Position numbers and translations under genes: made by a program. A stretch of 64,000 nucleotides of DNA from Desulfosporosinus acididurans (GTDB lineage Bacteria > Bacillota > Desulfitobacteriia > Desulfitobacteriales > Desulfitobacteriaceae). The stretch spans positions 186,001 through 250,000 of the forward strand of contig NZ_LDZY01000002.1 in NCBI RefSeq assembly GCF_001029285.1, given 5' to 3'. Numbering within the stretch: the first letter of the stretch is position 1; every line of letters starts with the position of its first letter. This document shows positions 18,201 through 27,708 of this stretch, in pieces. The notes below the pieces were generated by a model, which was given only the letters and a program-made list of their open reading frames with translations, did not search any database and was not told the origin of the DNA.

Positions 18201-18492
18201 CCTTTCTGAACAAAGAACTAGTATCTAACATCGTCATCTTAGATTATGCTGCCCTGAAGAATCGTATAGCTTTTTTGCGATATTTTGCTATAAATATACT
18301 ATTACGAGACTTCTAAATCAAGATTAGAATTGGAAAATTCACCGTAATAATAATTTAAACATACTGTAATAATTCTGTAATAATTTGCGTCTTGACAAGG
18401 TTTTCAGATTAATATAGCCTATACTTATGAGTTTATTCACATATTACCAAGAAATTTGGGTACTTATTTACGAAAACGGGGGATAAAGGGAA
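18089..18492. other. Intergenic: IS110 5' flank and upstream region of the DUF4358 gene
   Basis: The first hundred or so bases belong to the IS110 end. Nearer the lipoprotein gene there are direct repeats (CTGTAATAATT twice in tandem at 18364-18385, with a related CCGTAATAATA at 18342), then TTGACA at 18392-18397. A convincing -10 at the right spacing was not found. The repeats could be an activator site. Confidence 0.4.
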
Positions 18493-18972
18493 ATGGTGAA
18501 AAAGTTTGGAATTATTTCTTTAATGCTGTTAATTACGGTCATAACCTTAGTTGGATGTGGTTCATCGCAAACAGTAGCGGCTAAAGACCCTTCTGCGGCA
18601 GATATAGTTCAGAAAGTCAAACAAACAGTTGATATTTCTAAAATGAGACTTGCAGATGCTGCAGAATTAAAGAAGTTATATGGCATAAATAGTGACGAAC
18701 TTTCTGATTTCGCACTTTACACGGCATCTTCTAATATAAAAGCTGATGAATTAGCTATTTTCAAAGTTAAAAATTCTAATGATATTCAAAGTATTAAAGA
18801 CCAAATTAAGAAACGCATCAATAAGCAAGAAAGGAACTTCGGCGGATATCTTCCTGACGAGACATATCTTGTTCAACATAATATCGTCAAAGCTAAGGGG
18901 AATTTTGTTATCTTAATTATTTCCAAAGATGCTGACAAAATTTCCAGTGCAATCGATCAAGTGCTTAATTAG
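18493..18972 (+). CDS. DUF4358 lipoprotein
   Basis: This 159-residue protein has a lipoprotein signal peptide ending in LVGC (Cys at about 22), so it is anchored to the outer face of the membrane. The mature part matches the DUF4358 family (residues about 35-155) common in Clostridia, often beside MBOAT/DHHW acetylation genes as here. Function unknown. The MBOAT gene follows 46 bases downstream on the same strand, so the two are probably co-transcribed. Confidence 0.82.
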   Translation: MVKKFGIISLMLLITVITLVGCGSSQTVAAKDPSAADIVQKVKQTVDISKMRLADAAELKKLYGINSDELSDFALYTASSNIKADELAIFKVKNSNDIQSIKDQIKKRINKQERNFGGYLPDETYLVQHNIVKAKGNFVILIISKDADKISSAIDQVLN

Positions 18973-19018
18973 TGTTTTTAAATCTAATTTAATTTGATTT
19001 CGTTTAGGAAGTGGCAAT

Positions 19019-20425
19019 TTGGTTTTTAGTAGTCTGCTTTTTATCTTTAAATTTTTGCCCATTACTCTTCTTTTGTATTATATCGTACCAAAGTCTCTAA
19101 GAAATATTGTTTTAATTCTTGCCAGCTTAATATTTTATGCTTGGGGAGAACCTGTCTATATAGTAATTATGCTTTTCGCAATAGTCTTTGATTATACTAA
19201 TGGGCTGATTATTGAAAAAAATTCTGCGAATATCGTTATAAAAAGATTGGGCTTAATTGCGTCTTTAGTAGTAAATCTTGGCCTGCTAAGTTTTTTTAAG
19301 TACTATGGTTTTTTTGTCAGCAACGTTTCGGCCTTATTTCATCTTAATTTAACGATTAAAAGTCTTCCTTTACCTCTGGGAATTTCCTTTTATACGTTCC
19401 AGTCTATGTCATATATTATCGATGTTTATTTAGGGAAAGTCCCTGCACAAAAGAAGATTTTAGCCTATGCTACATTTGTAACTATGTTTCCTCAACTTGT
19501 TGCTGGGCCGATAGTACGGTACATTGATATCTCAAAGCAGATAGACAACAGAAAACAAAACTTAGTTCAATTTTTAGATGGCCTTGAGCTTTTTATTATC
19601 GGGCTAGCTAAAAAGGTTTTGCTTGCTAATAATATTGGCATCTTATGGACCAGCATCAAAGCAACTCCGCAGGGGGAAATATCTATTCTCACAGCATGGA
19701 TAGGAATTATTTCCTTCACCTTTCAAATTTACTTTGATTTTAGCGGCTATTCTGATATGGCTATCGGCCTTGCCAAGATGCTTGGTTTTGAATTAAATAT
19801 AAACTTTAATTACCCTTATATATCCAGGAATGTTACGGAATTTTGGCGGAGGTGGCATATATCACTCGGTACATGGTTTAGAGAATATTTGTACATACCT
19901 CTTGGGGGAAACAGACAAGGTAAATGGAAACAACTGCGAAATTTGTTTGTTGTATGGTTTTTAACAGGCTTTTGGCACGGAGCTAACTGGAATTTTATTG
20001 TGTGGGGTTTATACTTCGGAAGTTTTGTAGTATTAGAGAAATTCTTCTTATTAAAATGGCTTAACAATAAACCCAGATTTATAGGTCATGTCTATACACT
20101 TTTGGTTGTCATTGTAGGCTGGGTATTTTTTGAGTTTGACAGCTTAAGTCAAGGGTTAGGGTTTATTAGAACAATGTTTGGGATTGGAGCTAATAAACTG
20201 ATTGATGGGCATTCATTATACTATCTCTATACTAATGCCATATTGTTTGTTATACTCGCCATTTGTTCCACACCTCTTATGCGTAATTTATTGAATAAAT
20301 TTAAGAAAACTATGAAAGTAACCGGAACCATTGCTATTCCTGTTGCCTATATGCTCATTGTCGTATTATGTACTGCCTACTTAGTTAATGAAAGCTATAA
20401 TCCATTTTTATATTTCAGATTCTAA
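19019..20425 (+). CDS. MBOAT-family membrane O-acyltransferase (AlgI/DltB-like)
   Basis: This 468-residue polytopic membrane protein has about ten hydrophobic segments. It carries the MBOAT signature: NVTEFWRRWHISLGTWFREYLY, and the catalytic-type His in LTGFWHGANWNFI. It moves acetyl groups across the membrane for transfer to an exported glycan. The start is TTG behind AGGAAGTGG. Its partner is the DHHW/AlgX-like protein directly downstream, as in AlgI-AlgJ/X and PatA-PatB systems. The glycan acceptor is unknown. Confidence 0.92.
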   Translation: MVFSSLLFIFKFLPITLLLYYIVPKSLRNIVLILASLIFYAWGEPVYIVIMLFAIVFDYTNGLIIEKNSANIVIKRLGLIASLVVNLGLLSFFKYYGFFVSNVSALFHLNLTIKSLPLPLGISFYTFQSMSYIIDVYLGKVPAQKKILAYATFVTMFPQLVAGPIVRYIDISKQIDNRKQNLVQFLDGLELFIIGLAKKVLLANNIGILWTSIKATPQGEISILTAWIGIISFTFQIYFDFSGYSDMAIGLAKMLGFELNINFNYPYISRNVTEFWRRWHISLGTWFREYLYIPLGGNRQGKWKQLRNLFVVWFLTGFWHGANWNFIVWGLYFGSFVVLEKFFLLKWLNNKPRFIGHVYTLLVVIVGWVFFEFDSLSQGLGFIRTMFGIGANKLIDGHSLYYLYTNAILFVILAICSTPLMRNLLNKFKKTMKVTGTIAIPVAYMLIVVLCTAYLVNESYNPFLYFRF

Positions 20426-20496
20426 CTCAACTTTCGCTTGAAAGTTGAGTTAACTATGCGCGATAGTTATGTAATTTTGGAGAAAGAAGAATTATT

Positions 20497-21621
20497 TTGA
20501 AGAATTATAGTTTATCATATAAATATTTTTTGGGAATTTTCGTGGGTATATATATCTTCTTACTTGTTTTCTTCAATTTGATATCACCGATTAAAACCTT
20601 TTCTGAAACAGAAAATAGGGACCTTGAACAGAAGCCTGTCTTCTCCTTGGAAAATCTCTTTCAAGGACGGTTTACTAAAGAGTATGAGAAGTATATCGAA
20701 GACCAATTCGTATTAAGAGATTTGTGGATCGGAATTAAAACTGACTGTGAAAGATTATTCCTTAAAAATGAAAGTAATGGTGTATTCTTAAGTCAACATA
20801 ACTACTTAATTCAAACATACATTAAACCTAGCACCCGAAGTTTTAAGTCTAAACTTGACACCATTAATCAGATTGCGGCTCAAGCTCCCTTGGCAAACAA
20901 GTATTTAATGATGGTTCCGACGACTGCAGAGATATTAAAGGATTATCTTCCGGCATATGCTCCAACGGACAGTGAAGCGGCGGCTCTTAAGCAAACGAAG
21001 CAGTTACTTGATAAAAGTATAAAATTCGTTGATGTATCTGATACCTTGAATTCCAAAAAGAATGAATACATTTTCTACCGGACAGATCATCATTGGACGT
21101 CGAAGGGCGCTTATTATGCATATCAAGAGCTTTCGAAGTATATGGGATTCAAGGCTCATGCTGAAAGCTATTATAATATTAAGGATGTCACTGATGATTT
21201 TCTGGGTTCATTGGCATCAAAAAGTGGTTATCAATTTCTAAAACCAGATAGTATTGAACTATACGTTCCTAAAGATGAAAAAAGTTATACAGTGGACTAT
21301 GTTGATTTGAACAAAGTTACCAATACTATTTATGATATGAAAAGTCTTCAGACAAAAGACAAGTACAATGTATTTTTTGGCGGGAATTACGGTCTAGTAA
21401 AAATAACGACTAGTGTACCCGGTGGGAAAAAGCTTTTAATAGTTAAAGATTCCTTTGCTAACTGCTTAATTCCTTTTCTCATGAGTCATTATAGTGAAAT
21501 CTATGTTGTAGATCCAAGGTATTATGAAGATGACATAAGTAAATTAGTTACAACGAATAAGATCAATGATCTGCTCATTTTATATAATGTAAATACATTT
21601 TATAATGACTCATCCAATTAA
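20497..21621 (+). CDS. DHHW/AlgX-like O-acetyltransferase partner protein
   Basis: This 374-residue protein is anchored by one N-terminal TM (about 10-32), with an extracellular SGNH-like domain. It contains FYRTDHHWTSKGAYYAY, the DHHW hallmark, and a Ser block around KLLIVKDSFANCLIPF near residue 315. The ENRDLEQKPVFS motif after the TM is shared with AlgJ/AlgX-type proteins. It probably completes transfer of acetyl from the MBOAT protein to the polysaccharide. The start is TTG; the ribosome site (GGAG about 17 bases up, AAGAAG nearer) is not ideal. Confidence 0.87.
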   Translation: MKNYSLSYKYFLGIFVGIYIFLLVFFNLISPIKTFSETENRDLEQKPVFSLENLFQGRFTKEYEKYIEDQFVLRDLWIGIKTDCERLFLKNESNGVFLSQHNYLIQTYIKPSTRSFKSKLDTINQIAAQAPLANKYLMMVPTTAEILKDYLPAYAPTDSEAAALKQTKQLLDKSIKFVDVSDTLNSKKNEYIFYRTDHHWTSKGAYYAYQELSKYMGFKAHAESYYNIKDVTDDFLGSLASKSGYQFLKPDSIELYVPKDEKSYTVDYVDLNKVTNTIYDMKSLQTKDKYNVFFGGNYGLVKITTSVPGGKKLLIVKDSFANCLIPFLMSHYSEIYVVDPRYYEDDISKLVTTNKINDLLILYNVNTFYNDSSN

Positions 21622-21664
21622 ATTGATAATTTTCAGATAACTATTGGGTATGGGGGTAGGGCTT

Positions 21665-22483
21665 ATGGATATTAGAAAATTAAAACGCTGGCCAATAATA
21701 CTGGGACTGATAATTTTTGTTGTGGTCGTCACAGGCGTATCAATTTTTGTTTTTGCCGGTTCTAATAAAGCTCAGGCTTCAGGTTCTCTTCAGAGTCCTG
21801 CTACAGACAACAATACTATCGCGGGTTCCTCAAACAAAGAATCAACAGCTCCTACAAATACCGCTGAAAAAAGCTCTCCCAATACTACTGATGCGCAAGA
21901 GACAAAATCGCAGCCTATAACTTCTGCCAATGAGCCTGCGGCACAACAGACCTCGGATTTTAAAGAATTCTTTAAGGATGATGCTTTCCTTGGTGATTCT
22001 ATAACGGAAGGATTATCATTTTATGATTATTTAGATGACAGCAGAGTTATTGCAGAAATGGGTCTTAGTATTACTAAAGGCATTGACGAGGCTGATAAAG
22101 TTATAGCACTCAAGCCTAAGCGTGTCTTTATACTTATCGGTTTAAATGAGGCAGATGACAGAACTTCAAGCAAAGTCCTTGTAGACGACTATACGAAGTT
22201 AGTAGAAAAGTTAAAAGTCAACCTGCCAAATTCCCAAATTTATGTCACATCTATGCTTCCTGTTTTGGAGAACATTGTTAAAAACCCTCACCTTAACAAT
22301 GCCCATATTAAAGAATGCAATACCGGACTCCTTGAGATGGCAAATAAAGAAAACGTAAACTATGTTAATTTAAGCTCGATCTTGAATGACAGCAATAAAA
22401 ACTTGTACGAAGGCGATGGCATTCATTTTAAATCGGATTTCTATCGTATGTGGCTAACCTATCTGGAGAACCTTCTTAAATAG
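21665..22483 (+). CDS. Membrane-anchored SGNH/GDSL hydrolase (3 of 3)
   Basis: This 272-residue protein has an N-terminal TM (about 10-32), a Ser/Thr/Asn-rich linker to about residue 105, and an SGNH domain with FLGDSITEGLS, LIGLNEADD (Asn block) and GDGIHFKSD. ATG at 21665 follows GGGGGTAGG and is preferred to an upstream in-frame TTG. The domain is close to that of the protein at 15475-16368 (GDSIT-GLS and DGIH-K signatures), so the two are probably paralogues. It is the last gene of the DUF4358-MBOAT-DHHW group. Confidence 0.87.
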   Translation: MDIRKLKRWPIILGLIIFVVVVTGVSIFVFAGSNKAQASGSLQSPATDNNTIAGSSNKESTAPTNTAEKSSPNTTDAQETKSQPITSANEPAAQQTSDFKEFFKDDAFLGDSITEGLSFYDYLDDSRVIAEMGLSITKGIDEADKVIALKPKRVFILIGLNEADDRTSSKVLVDDYTKLVEKLKVNLPNSQIYVTSMLPVLENIVKNPHLNNAHIKECNTGLLEMANKENVNYVNLSSILNDSNKNLYEGDGIHFKSDFYRMWLTYLENLLK

Positions 22484-22521
22484 CGCTTAATTTTATCCAA
22501 TCACTAGACCTTGACCCTAAG

Positions 22522-22568
22522 AACCAACCCGGCAAGTCCAAGCAAAGAAAGGCATGGCGGGTTGGTTT
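22522..22568 (+). terminator. Terminator of the MBOAT/DHHW/SGNH operon
   Basis: The arms AACCAACCCG and CGGGTTGGTT flank a long loop and are followed by TAATTGTATTT. Confidence 0.6.
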
Positions 22569-22693
22569 AATTGTATTTACGGGCGATTAATTATTAATCT
22601 GTTGGGAAAATTTTGTTTTGAGTTTTAAACAAGTTTTCTTCAGGATTAGATTAAACGCTTCTCAAAGTGAAACTTCATAAAGGGAGGTTAGGA

Positions 22694-24394
22694 ATGTATT
22701 CAAGTCTTTTTAAGCAGCTTGCCTTAAACACAAGTTTTATAATTACTATTGCCTATTTATTAAGCCTTACTCCCTTATTCAAAAGGACAATACAAGGAAT
22801 GATTAATACAAAAGAAAAAGTCATTCTCATATTACTATTTGGAAGTGTAGGGATTGTTGGAACCTATATTGGTCTGCCGACAAAAGGAGCTTTAGCAAAT
22901 TCACGAATAGTGGGAGTTGTCGCCGGTGGACTTTTAGGCGGGCCGATTGTAGGTTTGGCTTCAGGGATTATTGCCGGGGGGCATCGACTGCTCTTGGGGG
23001 GATCAACAGCCCTGAGCTGTGGAATTGCGACAGTACTCGATGGTTTTTTAGCCGGAGTTCTTAGTAAACATGCTTCCAACAAAATGTTAACTTGGAAGCA
23101 GACCGTCTTAATTGGTATTGGTTCTGAAATCCTGGAGATGGCAATGATTTTATTGGCCCAACCCACCTCTGCAGGTTGGGATGTCGTCAAAACGATGGGC
23201 CCTCCCATGATTGTGATGAATGGAATAGGAATTGCTGTTTTTTACGGAATTGGTCAAAAGTCTATTCTTGAAGAAGAACGAATTGGTGCCCTGCAGGCAC
23301 AAAAAGCATTATATATCGCGAACCTGACTCTCCCTATCTTACGGCTCGGACTCAATGAAGAAACGGCTAAGAAAGTCTGCGATATAATTATTGAACGCTC
23401 CGATTTTAGTGCCGTGTCAATCACTGGAGATCACAATGTCTTGGCCCATGTGGGCAAAGCGGCGGATCACCAAACAGATGCCCTGGGGTTCATGGCTAAG
23501 GAGACGATGGAGAGCATACGAACAGGTGAAATAAAATTGGCTGTGAGTGGAGAAGAAAGCGGATCTTTTGAGAATACTGGCCTTCGGGGTTCAGCCTTAA
23601 TTGTTCCTTTAAAGTTTAAGAACACTGTTGTAGGTTCACTCAAAATATTCAGGCAAGGAAAAGGAAGTTTAACAAAAGTTGATTGGGAATTTGCCGAGGG
23701 GCTTGGGCAATTATTTTCGACTCAGTTGGAACTGTCAGCTTTAGAAACAAAGGCTCACTTGGTTAGTAAAGCCGAATTGAAAGCACTCCAAGCCCAGATT
23801 AATCCTCACTTTCTGTTTAATGCTATCAATACCATTGTGTCCTTCTGCAGAACAAACCCCGGTAAAGCTAGAGATTTATTATTACAGTTAGGTGACTTTT
23901 TTAGAATAAATTTGCAGAGTGGTAATCGTTTTGTCTCCTTGCGGGAGGAATGTGATCATATTCGAGCTTACTTAGCAATTGAGCAAGCACGATTTTCTGA
24001 TCGCTTAAATGTCCAGGAACAGATAGCGGAGGAAACTTTAAATTGGCAGATCCCGGGATTAACACTTCAGCCATTAATTGAAAATGCCATTAAACATGGG
24101 ATTTATCCCTTAAATTCAGGCGGAAAGGTGATTATTTCGGCTGTTGAGGATGAAGGCTATCTTGTGATTAAAATCATTGATAATGGAGTAGGTATACCCG
24201 AAGAAACCTTAACATTATTGCAATCAGGAATAACCGTTCAAAGTAAAGGGTTAGGCATTGGCCTTAAAAATATTGAACAGAGATTGAAATATGCCTACCA
24301 TGGGCAGGCAAAATTCACGATTAACAGTGATCTTGGCAGAGGGACTGTGGTGACTTTAAAAATTCCTGAAGTATCCCATTTGGAAATCGCTTAA
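22694..24394 (+). CDS. lytS: LytS-type sensor histidine kinase
   Basis: This 566-residue kinase has an N-terminal 5TMR-LYT membrane domain (about 1-190, with the conserved NSRIVGVVAGGLLGGP and GGHRLLLGG loops), a GAF domain (about 215-345), a His_kinase domain with ALQAQINPHFLFNAINTI (phospho-His about 371), and a HATPase domain ending GLGIGLKNIEQRL. ATG at 22694 directly follows GGGAGGT. Members of this family sense cell-envelope state or extracellular pyruvate. The lactate-permease gene two genes downstream makes a carboxylate signal plausible. Confidence 0.93.
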   Translation: MYSSLFKQLALNTSFIITIAYLLSLTPLFKRTIQGMINTKEKVILILLFGSVGIVGTYIGLPTKGALANSRIVGVVAGGLLGGPIVGLASGIIAGGHRLLLGGSTALSCGIATVLDGFLAGVLSKHASNKMLTWKQTVLIGIGSEILEMAMILLAQPTSAGWDVVKTMGPPMIVMNGIGIAVFYGIGQKSILEEERIGALQAQKALYIANLTLPILRLGLNEETAKKVCDIIIERSDFSAVSITGDHNVLAHVGKAADHQTDALGFMAKETMESIRTGEIKLAVSGEESGSFENTGLRGSALIVPLKFKNTVVGSLKIFRQGKGSLTKVDWEFAEGLGQLFSTQLELSALETKAHLVSKAELKALQAQINPHFLFNAINTIVSFCRTNPGKARDLLLQLGDFFRINLQSGNRFVSLREECDHIRAYLAIEQARFSDRLNVQEQIAEETLNWQIPGLTLQPLIENAIKHGIYPLNSGGKVIISAVEDEGYLVIKIIDNGVGIPEETLTLLQSGITVQSKGLGIGLKNIEQRLKYAYHGQAKFTINSDLGRGTVVTLKIPEVSHLEIA

Positions 24395-24407
24395 GGAGTA
24401 GAATGCA

Positions 24408-25184
24408 ATGAGAGTTATCGTAGCAGATGATGAACAGCCAGCCCGGGACGAACTTGTTTATCTACTGACTAAAATGCAGGGCGTTATGGTCATAGGTGAA
24501 GCCTCAACCAACGAAGAAGTATTGCAAAAAGTAAGAGAATTAAAGCCCGATGTAGTTTTTCTGGATATAGAGATGCCTGACGGTTCCGGTATCGACACTG
24601 CCTTAAGAATTTCGAAGGATAAAGAATTTGCTGTTAAGCCTGCCATCGTTTTTGCTACTGCTTATAATCATTATGCTGTGCAGGCTTTTGATTTAAATGC
24701 TGCAGATTATTTGCTTAAACCTTTCAAAGAGTATAGGCTGTTTGAAACGCTCCAGCGACTAAAAACTCGTATAGAAATGGAGAGAGACAAAGGAACTCTG
24801 TCCAGCGAGTTTAAAGACAAGTTAGATAGCATTTACGCGCTACTTCGGACGAATAACGATAAATTGAAACTCAAAGTTGAAGAAAATGAAACGATATATT
24901 TAATTCCGATCGAAAACATTATCTATGCAACAATTGAAGAGCGATCTGTCAGGGTGTTTGCAGGTGATGGCAATTATCTAACCCATTATTCCTTAAATGA
25001 ACTGGAGAGCATTTTAGGAGACTCCTTTTTAAGAGTTCATAAGAGTTATATCGCCAATCTCAATAAAATTAGGGCTATTGTTCCTTGGTTTAATAACACA
25101 TTCAATTTAACGATGGAAGATGGTTCGGGAATTCATGTTAGTCGTACGCACGTTAAATCGTTAAGACAACGTTTAAAACTGTAA
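24408..25184 (+). CDS. lytT: LytTR-family response regulator
   Basis: This 258-residue protein has a receiver domain with DDEQPARDE, the phospho-Asp in DVVFLDIEMPDGSG (about residue 54) and AADYLLKPF. A short coiled linker leads to a LytTR DNA-binding domain (about 155-255: IYATIEERSVRVF, FLRVHKSYIANLNKI, VSRTHVKSLRQRL). It starts 13 bases after lytS behind AAGGAG. The nearest candidate target is the lactate-permease-like gene downstream, but I could not pick out a clear LytTR direct repeat. Confidence 0.93.
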   Translation: MRVIVADDEQPARDELVYLLTKMQGVMVIGEASTNEEVLQKVRELKPDVVFLDIEMPDGSGIDTALRISKDKEFAVKPAIVFATAYNHYAVQAFDLNAADYLLKPFKEYRLFETLQRLKTRIEMERDKGTLSSEFKDKLDSIYALLRTNNDKLKLKVEENETIYLIPIENIIYATIEERSVRVFAGDGNYLTHYSLNELESILGDSFLRVHKSYIANLNKIRAIVPWFNNTFNLTMEDGSGIHVSRTHVKSLRQRLKL

Positions 25185-25195
25185 AAATCCGTTCG

Positions 25196-25238
25196 GACAG
25201 GATTTATGGCTGTTTAGACATAATATCCTGTCTTTTTT
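25196..25238 (+). terminator. Terminator after the lytST pair
   Basis: GACAGGAT pairs with ATCCTGTC across a 21-base loop and is followed by TTTTTTG. Confidence 0.8.
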
Positions 25239-25403
25239 GTTAAATCGAAGTTCAGTGAACTTTTCCTTTGTAAAATACAATCAGAATTGCAAATTTTGTT
25301 TGATTTATTAATGAAGGGCGGTGCGTAAAGGGACTAAATTTCTAAGATTTTCTTTTTCTAGGGGGGTTCCTGTACTTAAATAATTGGTAAAGGAATGAAT
25401 GAC

Positions 25404-27053
25404 ATGCACTGGTTACAGAATTACTCAGCATTAGGAAGCACTGGCCTAACCGCATTAGTTGTTGCGATCCCGATCTTTTTCTTATTCTGGGCCCTGGCCA
25501 TAAAGCGTATGAAGGGTCATGTCGCCGGACTTTTAACCTTATTGATAGCAATTATTGATGTTGTACTCGTTTATAAAATGCCTGTTGGTGCTGCGGTTTC
25601 CTCCACAATCTTAGGGGCGGTCAATGGACTGTTTCCCATTGGCTGGATTATTGTTTCAGCCGTTTTCTTATATAATCTTACTGTTGAAGCTGGACAATTC
25701 GATATTATTAAAAGTTCTATTTCTTCAATCTCCAGCGATCGCCGAATGCAGGCCTTGCTGATTGCTTTTTGCTTTTCAGCCTTTATGGAAGGGGCAGCCG
25801 GTCAGGGTGCACCCGTAGCCATTGCCGCAGCTATGTTAATCGGTTTGGGCTTTGATCCCTTATGGGCGGCTGTTATTTGCCTTGTGGCCAATGTTCCGCC
25901 GGTTCCTTTTGGGCCTGTGGGAACTCCGACGATTATGATGGGATCGGTCACTGGTATTAACGAAAATATTATTACTGCGGCAGTTGGTCGTGAGGTTTCA
26001 ATTGTAGCTATTATTATTCCTTTTGCTATGTTAATCGTCATGGCTGGATGGAAAAAAACAGTAGAAGTTTTGCCGGCGGTTCTAGTGGCTGGGATTAGTT
26101 TCGCGATTCCCTTTTTCATTGTAACGAATTACCTGGGACCAACACTTCCAAGTATTGTTTCACCGATTGTCTCTTTATTTTGCATGACGTTGTTTCTGCG
26201 TTTTTGGAAACCTAAATCTATTTGGCGTTTTCCCAATGATCAGGAAATATCGGCGGCTAATGAACCTCACTATACAGGAGGTCAGGTTTTTAAGGCCTGG
26301 TCACCCTTCTTAATGTTAACCCTCGTCATGGGATTTTGGAGTACGTCTATGTTTAAAGATTGGGTGGCGAAGGATTTAAAGTGGTTTGTTAATATTCCCC
26401 ATTGGCCGGGTTTAGACGGCCTTGTTTATAAGGCTGCACCCATTGCAACTAAACCTGCCGTCTATGCTGCGAACTACAAATGGGATTTTTTTGCCGCACC
26501 AGGAACTGCTATGCTAGTTGCCTCAATTATCTCAATGATTATTTTAGGAATAAGTCCGGCGACTGGAGTAAGAGTTTTTAGCAAAACGTTAAAACAATTA
26601 TTCTTCTCGCTAGTGACTATTGCCTCAGTACTTGGCCTGGCCTATTTAGCCAATTATTCGGGCATGTCGTATACGTTAGGTCTGGCGTTCGCTTCAACCG
26701 GTGTTATTTTCCCCGTATTCTCTCCAATTTTAGGCTGGTTAGGAGTATTTCTTACCGGTTCTGTTACTTCTTCAGCTGCCTTATTTGGTAAACTACAGCA
26801 AGTGACAGCGGGCCAACTTGGCTTAAATCCTATCCTAACTGTGTCTGCCAGTTTAACCGGCGGAATCATTGGTAAGCTTATTTCTCCTCAATCTATAGCA
26901 ATTGCCTGTGCGGCCGTTGGGTTAGTTGGGAGGGAGACAGATATCTTCAGACGTACTCTGAAATATTCGGTAACACTTTTGGGCATTGTTATTGTTATGA
27001 TCTTGATTTTTGCCTATGTCATTCCGGGAGCTCTTCCTGTAATTGCTGCCTAG
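25404..27053 (+). CDS. lctP: Lactate permease (LctP/LldP family)
   Basis: This polytopic transporter of about 549 residues has twelve or more TM segments. It carries family motifs such as FMEGAAGQGAPVAIAAAML, PPVPFGPVGTPTIMMG and GSVTSSAALFGKLQ. It imports lactate or glycolate, and possibly related 2-hydroxyacids, with protons. The second in-frame ATG (25404) is preferred because AAAGGA lies nine bases before it; the first ATG (25395) is almost on top of that site. It lies between lytST and a cupin/PrpR/UxaA-like group, suggesting uptake for that hydroxyacid pathway. Confidence 0.92.
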   Translation: MHWLQNYSALGSTGLTALVVAIPIFFLFWALAIKRMKGHVAGLLTLLIAIIDVVLVYKMPVGAAVSSTILGAVNGLFPIGWIIVSAVFLYNLTVEAGQFDIIKSSISSISSDRRMQALLIAFCFSAFMEGAAGQGAPVAIAAAMLIGLGFDPLWAAVICLVANVPPVPFGPVGTPTIMMGSVTGINENIITAAVGREVSIVAIIIPFAMLIVMAGWKKTVEVLPAVLVAGISFAIPFFIVTNYLGPTLPSIVSPIVSLFCMTLFLRFWKPKSIWRFPNDQEISAANEPHYTGGQVFKAWSPFLMLTLVMGFWSTSMFKDWVAKDLKWFVNIPHWPGLDGLVYKAAPIATKPAVYAANYKWDFFAAPGTAMLVASIISMIILGISPATGVRVFSKTLKQLFFSLVTIASVLGLAYLANYSGMSYTLGLAFASTGVIFPVFSPILGWLGVFLTGSVTSSAALFGKLQQVTAGQLGLNPILTVSASLTGGIIGKLISPQSIAIACAAVGLVGRETDIFRRTLKYSVTLLGIVIVMILIFAYVIPGALPVIAA

Positions 27054-27079
27054 TAGAAAATTAGAAGGGGGTCATGATC

Positions 27080-27427
27080 ATGAAAGATAGAGTATTTGAT
27101 TTGGAGCAATTGGCGAAATTTGATAAGAATGCTCCGCAGAAGGTGTCAGTCTATGAATCTGATAAAACACTGGCCGCCATGTGGTGTCTCGAACCAGGGC
27201 AAGAAGTTTTTTTGCATGCCCATCCAAATGCTGACGATGTTTGGATATGTTTAGAAGGGGAATCCGGACTTTATTTTGCTGGTGAAGGTCAAGAGGTGAA
27301 CATTAAAAAGGGCATGGCTATTTTGGCCAAAGCGGGTCAAACTCATGGGATGAGAAATACAGGAACCAATCGCTTTGTTTTCGTAGGTGTTTGCGGACCT
27401 GTTCCTGTTGAGGTAATAAAACTGTAA
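27080..27427 (+). CDS. Small cupin-domain protein
   Basis: This single-domain cupin of about 115 residues has the metal-site motif HAHPNADDVWICLEGES (first half) and GQTHGMRNTGT (second half). It follows lctP by 26 bases and ends at a terminator, so the two are probably one transcript. Cupins beside transporters often bind or isomerise the transported sugar acid, but no activity can be assigned. GGGGGT precedes two close ATG codons; the second (27080) has the better spacing. Confidence 0.82.
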   Translation: MKDRVFDLEQLAKFDKNAPQKVSVYESDKTLAAMWCLEPGQEVFLHAHPNADDVWICLEGESGLYFAGEGQEVNIKKGMAILAKAGQTHGMRNTGTNRFVFVGVCGPVPVEVIKL

Positions 27428-27447
27428 TTTTCAAGCCTTAAGGCATA

Positions 27448-27490
27448 GGGGCTTAGGTCAAACATTTATTTTTGACCTGAGCCCTTATTT
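27448..27490 (+). terminator. Terminator of lctP-cupin
   Basis: GGGCTTAGGTCAAA pairs with TTTGACCTGAGCCC (one mismatch) and is followed by TTATTTG. Confidence 0.8.
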
Positions 27491-27708
27491 GTTGCCTAAC
27501 ATTGAGCTTTGTTTCATGCGGTAACTTCGCTCTTGTGGGCGAAGCAGCTCTACTTGAAGGTCCATGGTATTTTTAAGATATTCGTATGTCCTCTTGCTGG
27601 GATAGTATATAATATGACTAATTCGTATGGTCAAACAGTGGTTCTTTCGCTGAAGACTTTGTTCTGATGTCACAACTAAGCATTTAATGAGAATTTTGGG
27701 GAGGACAT

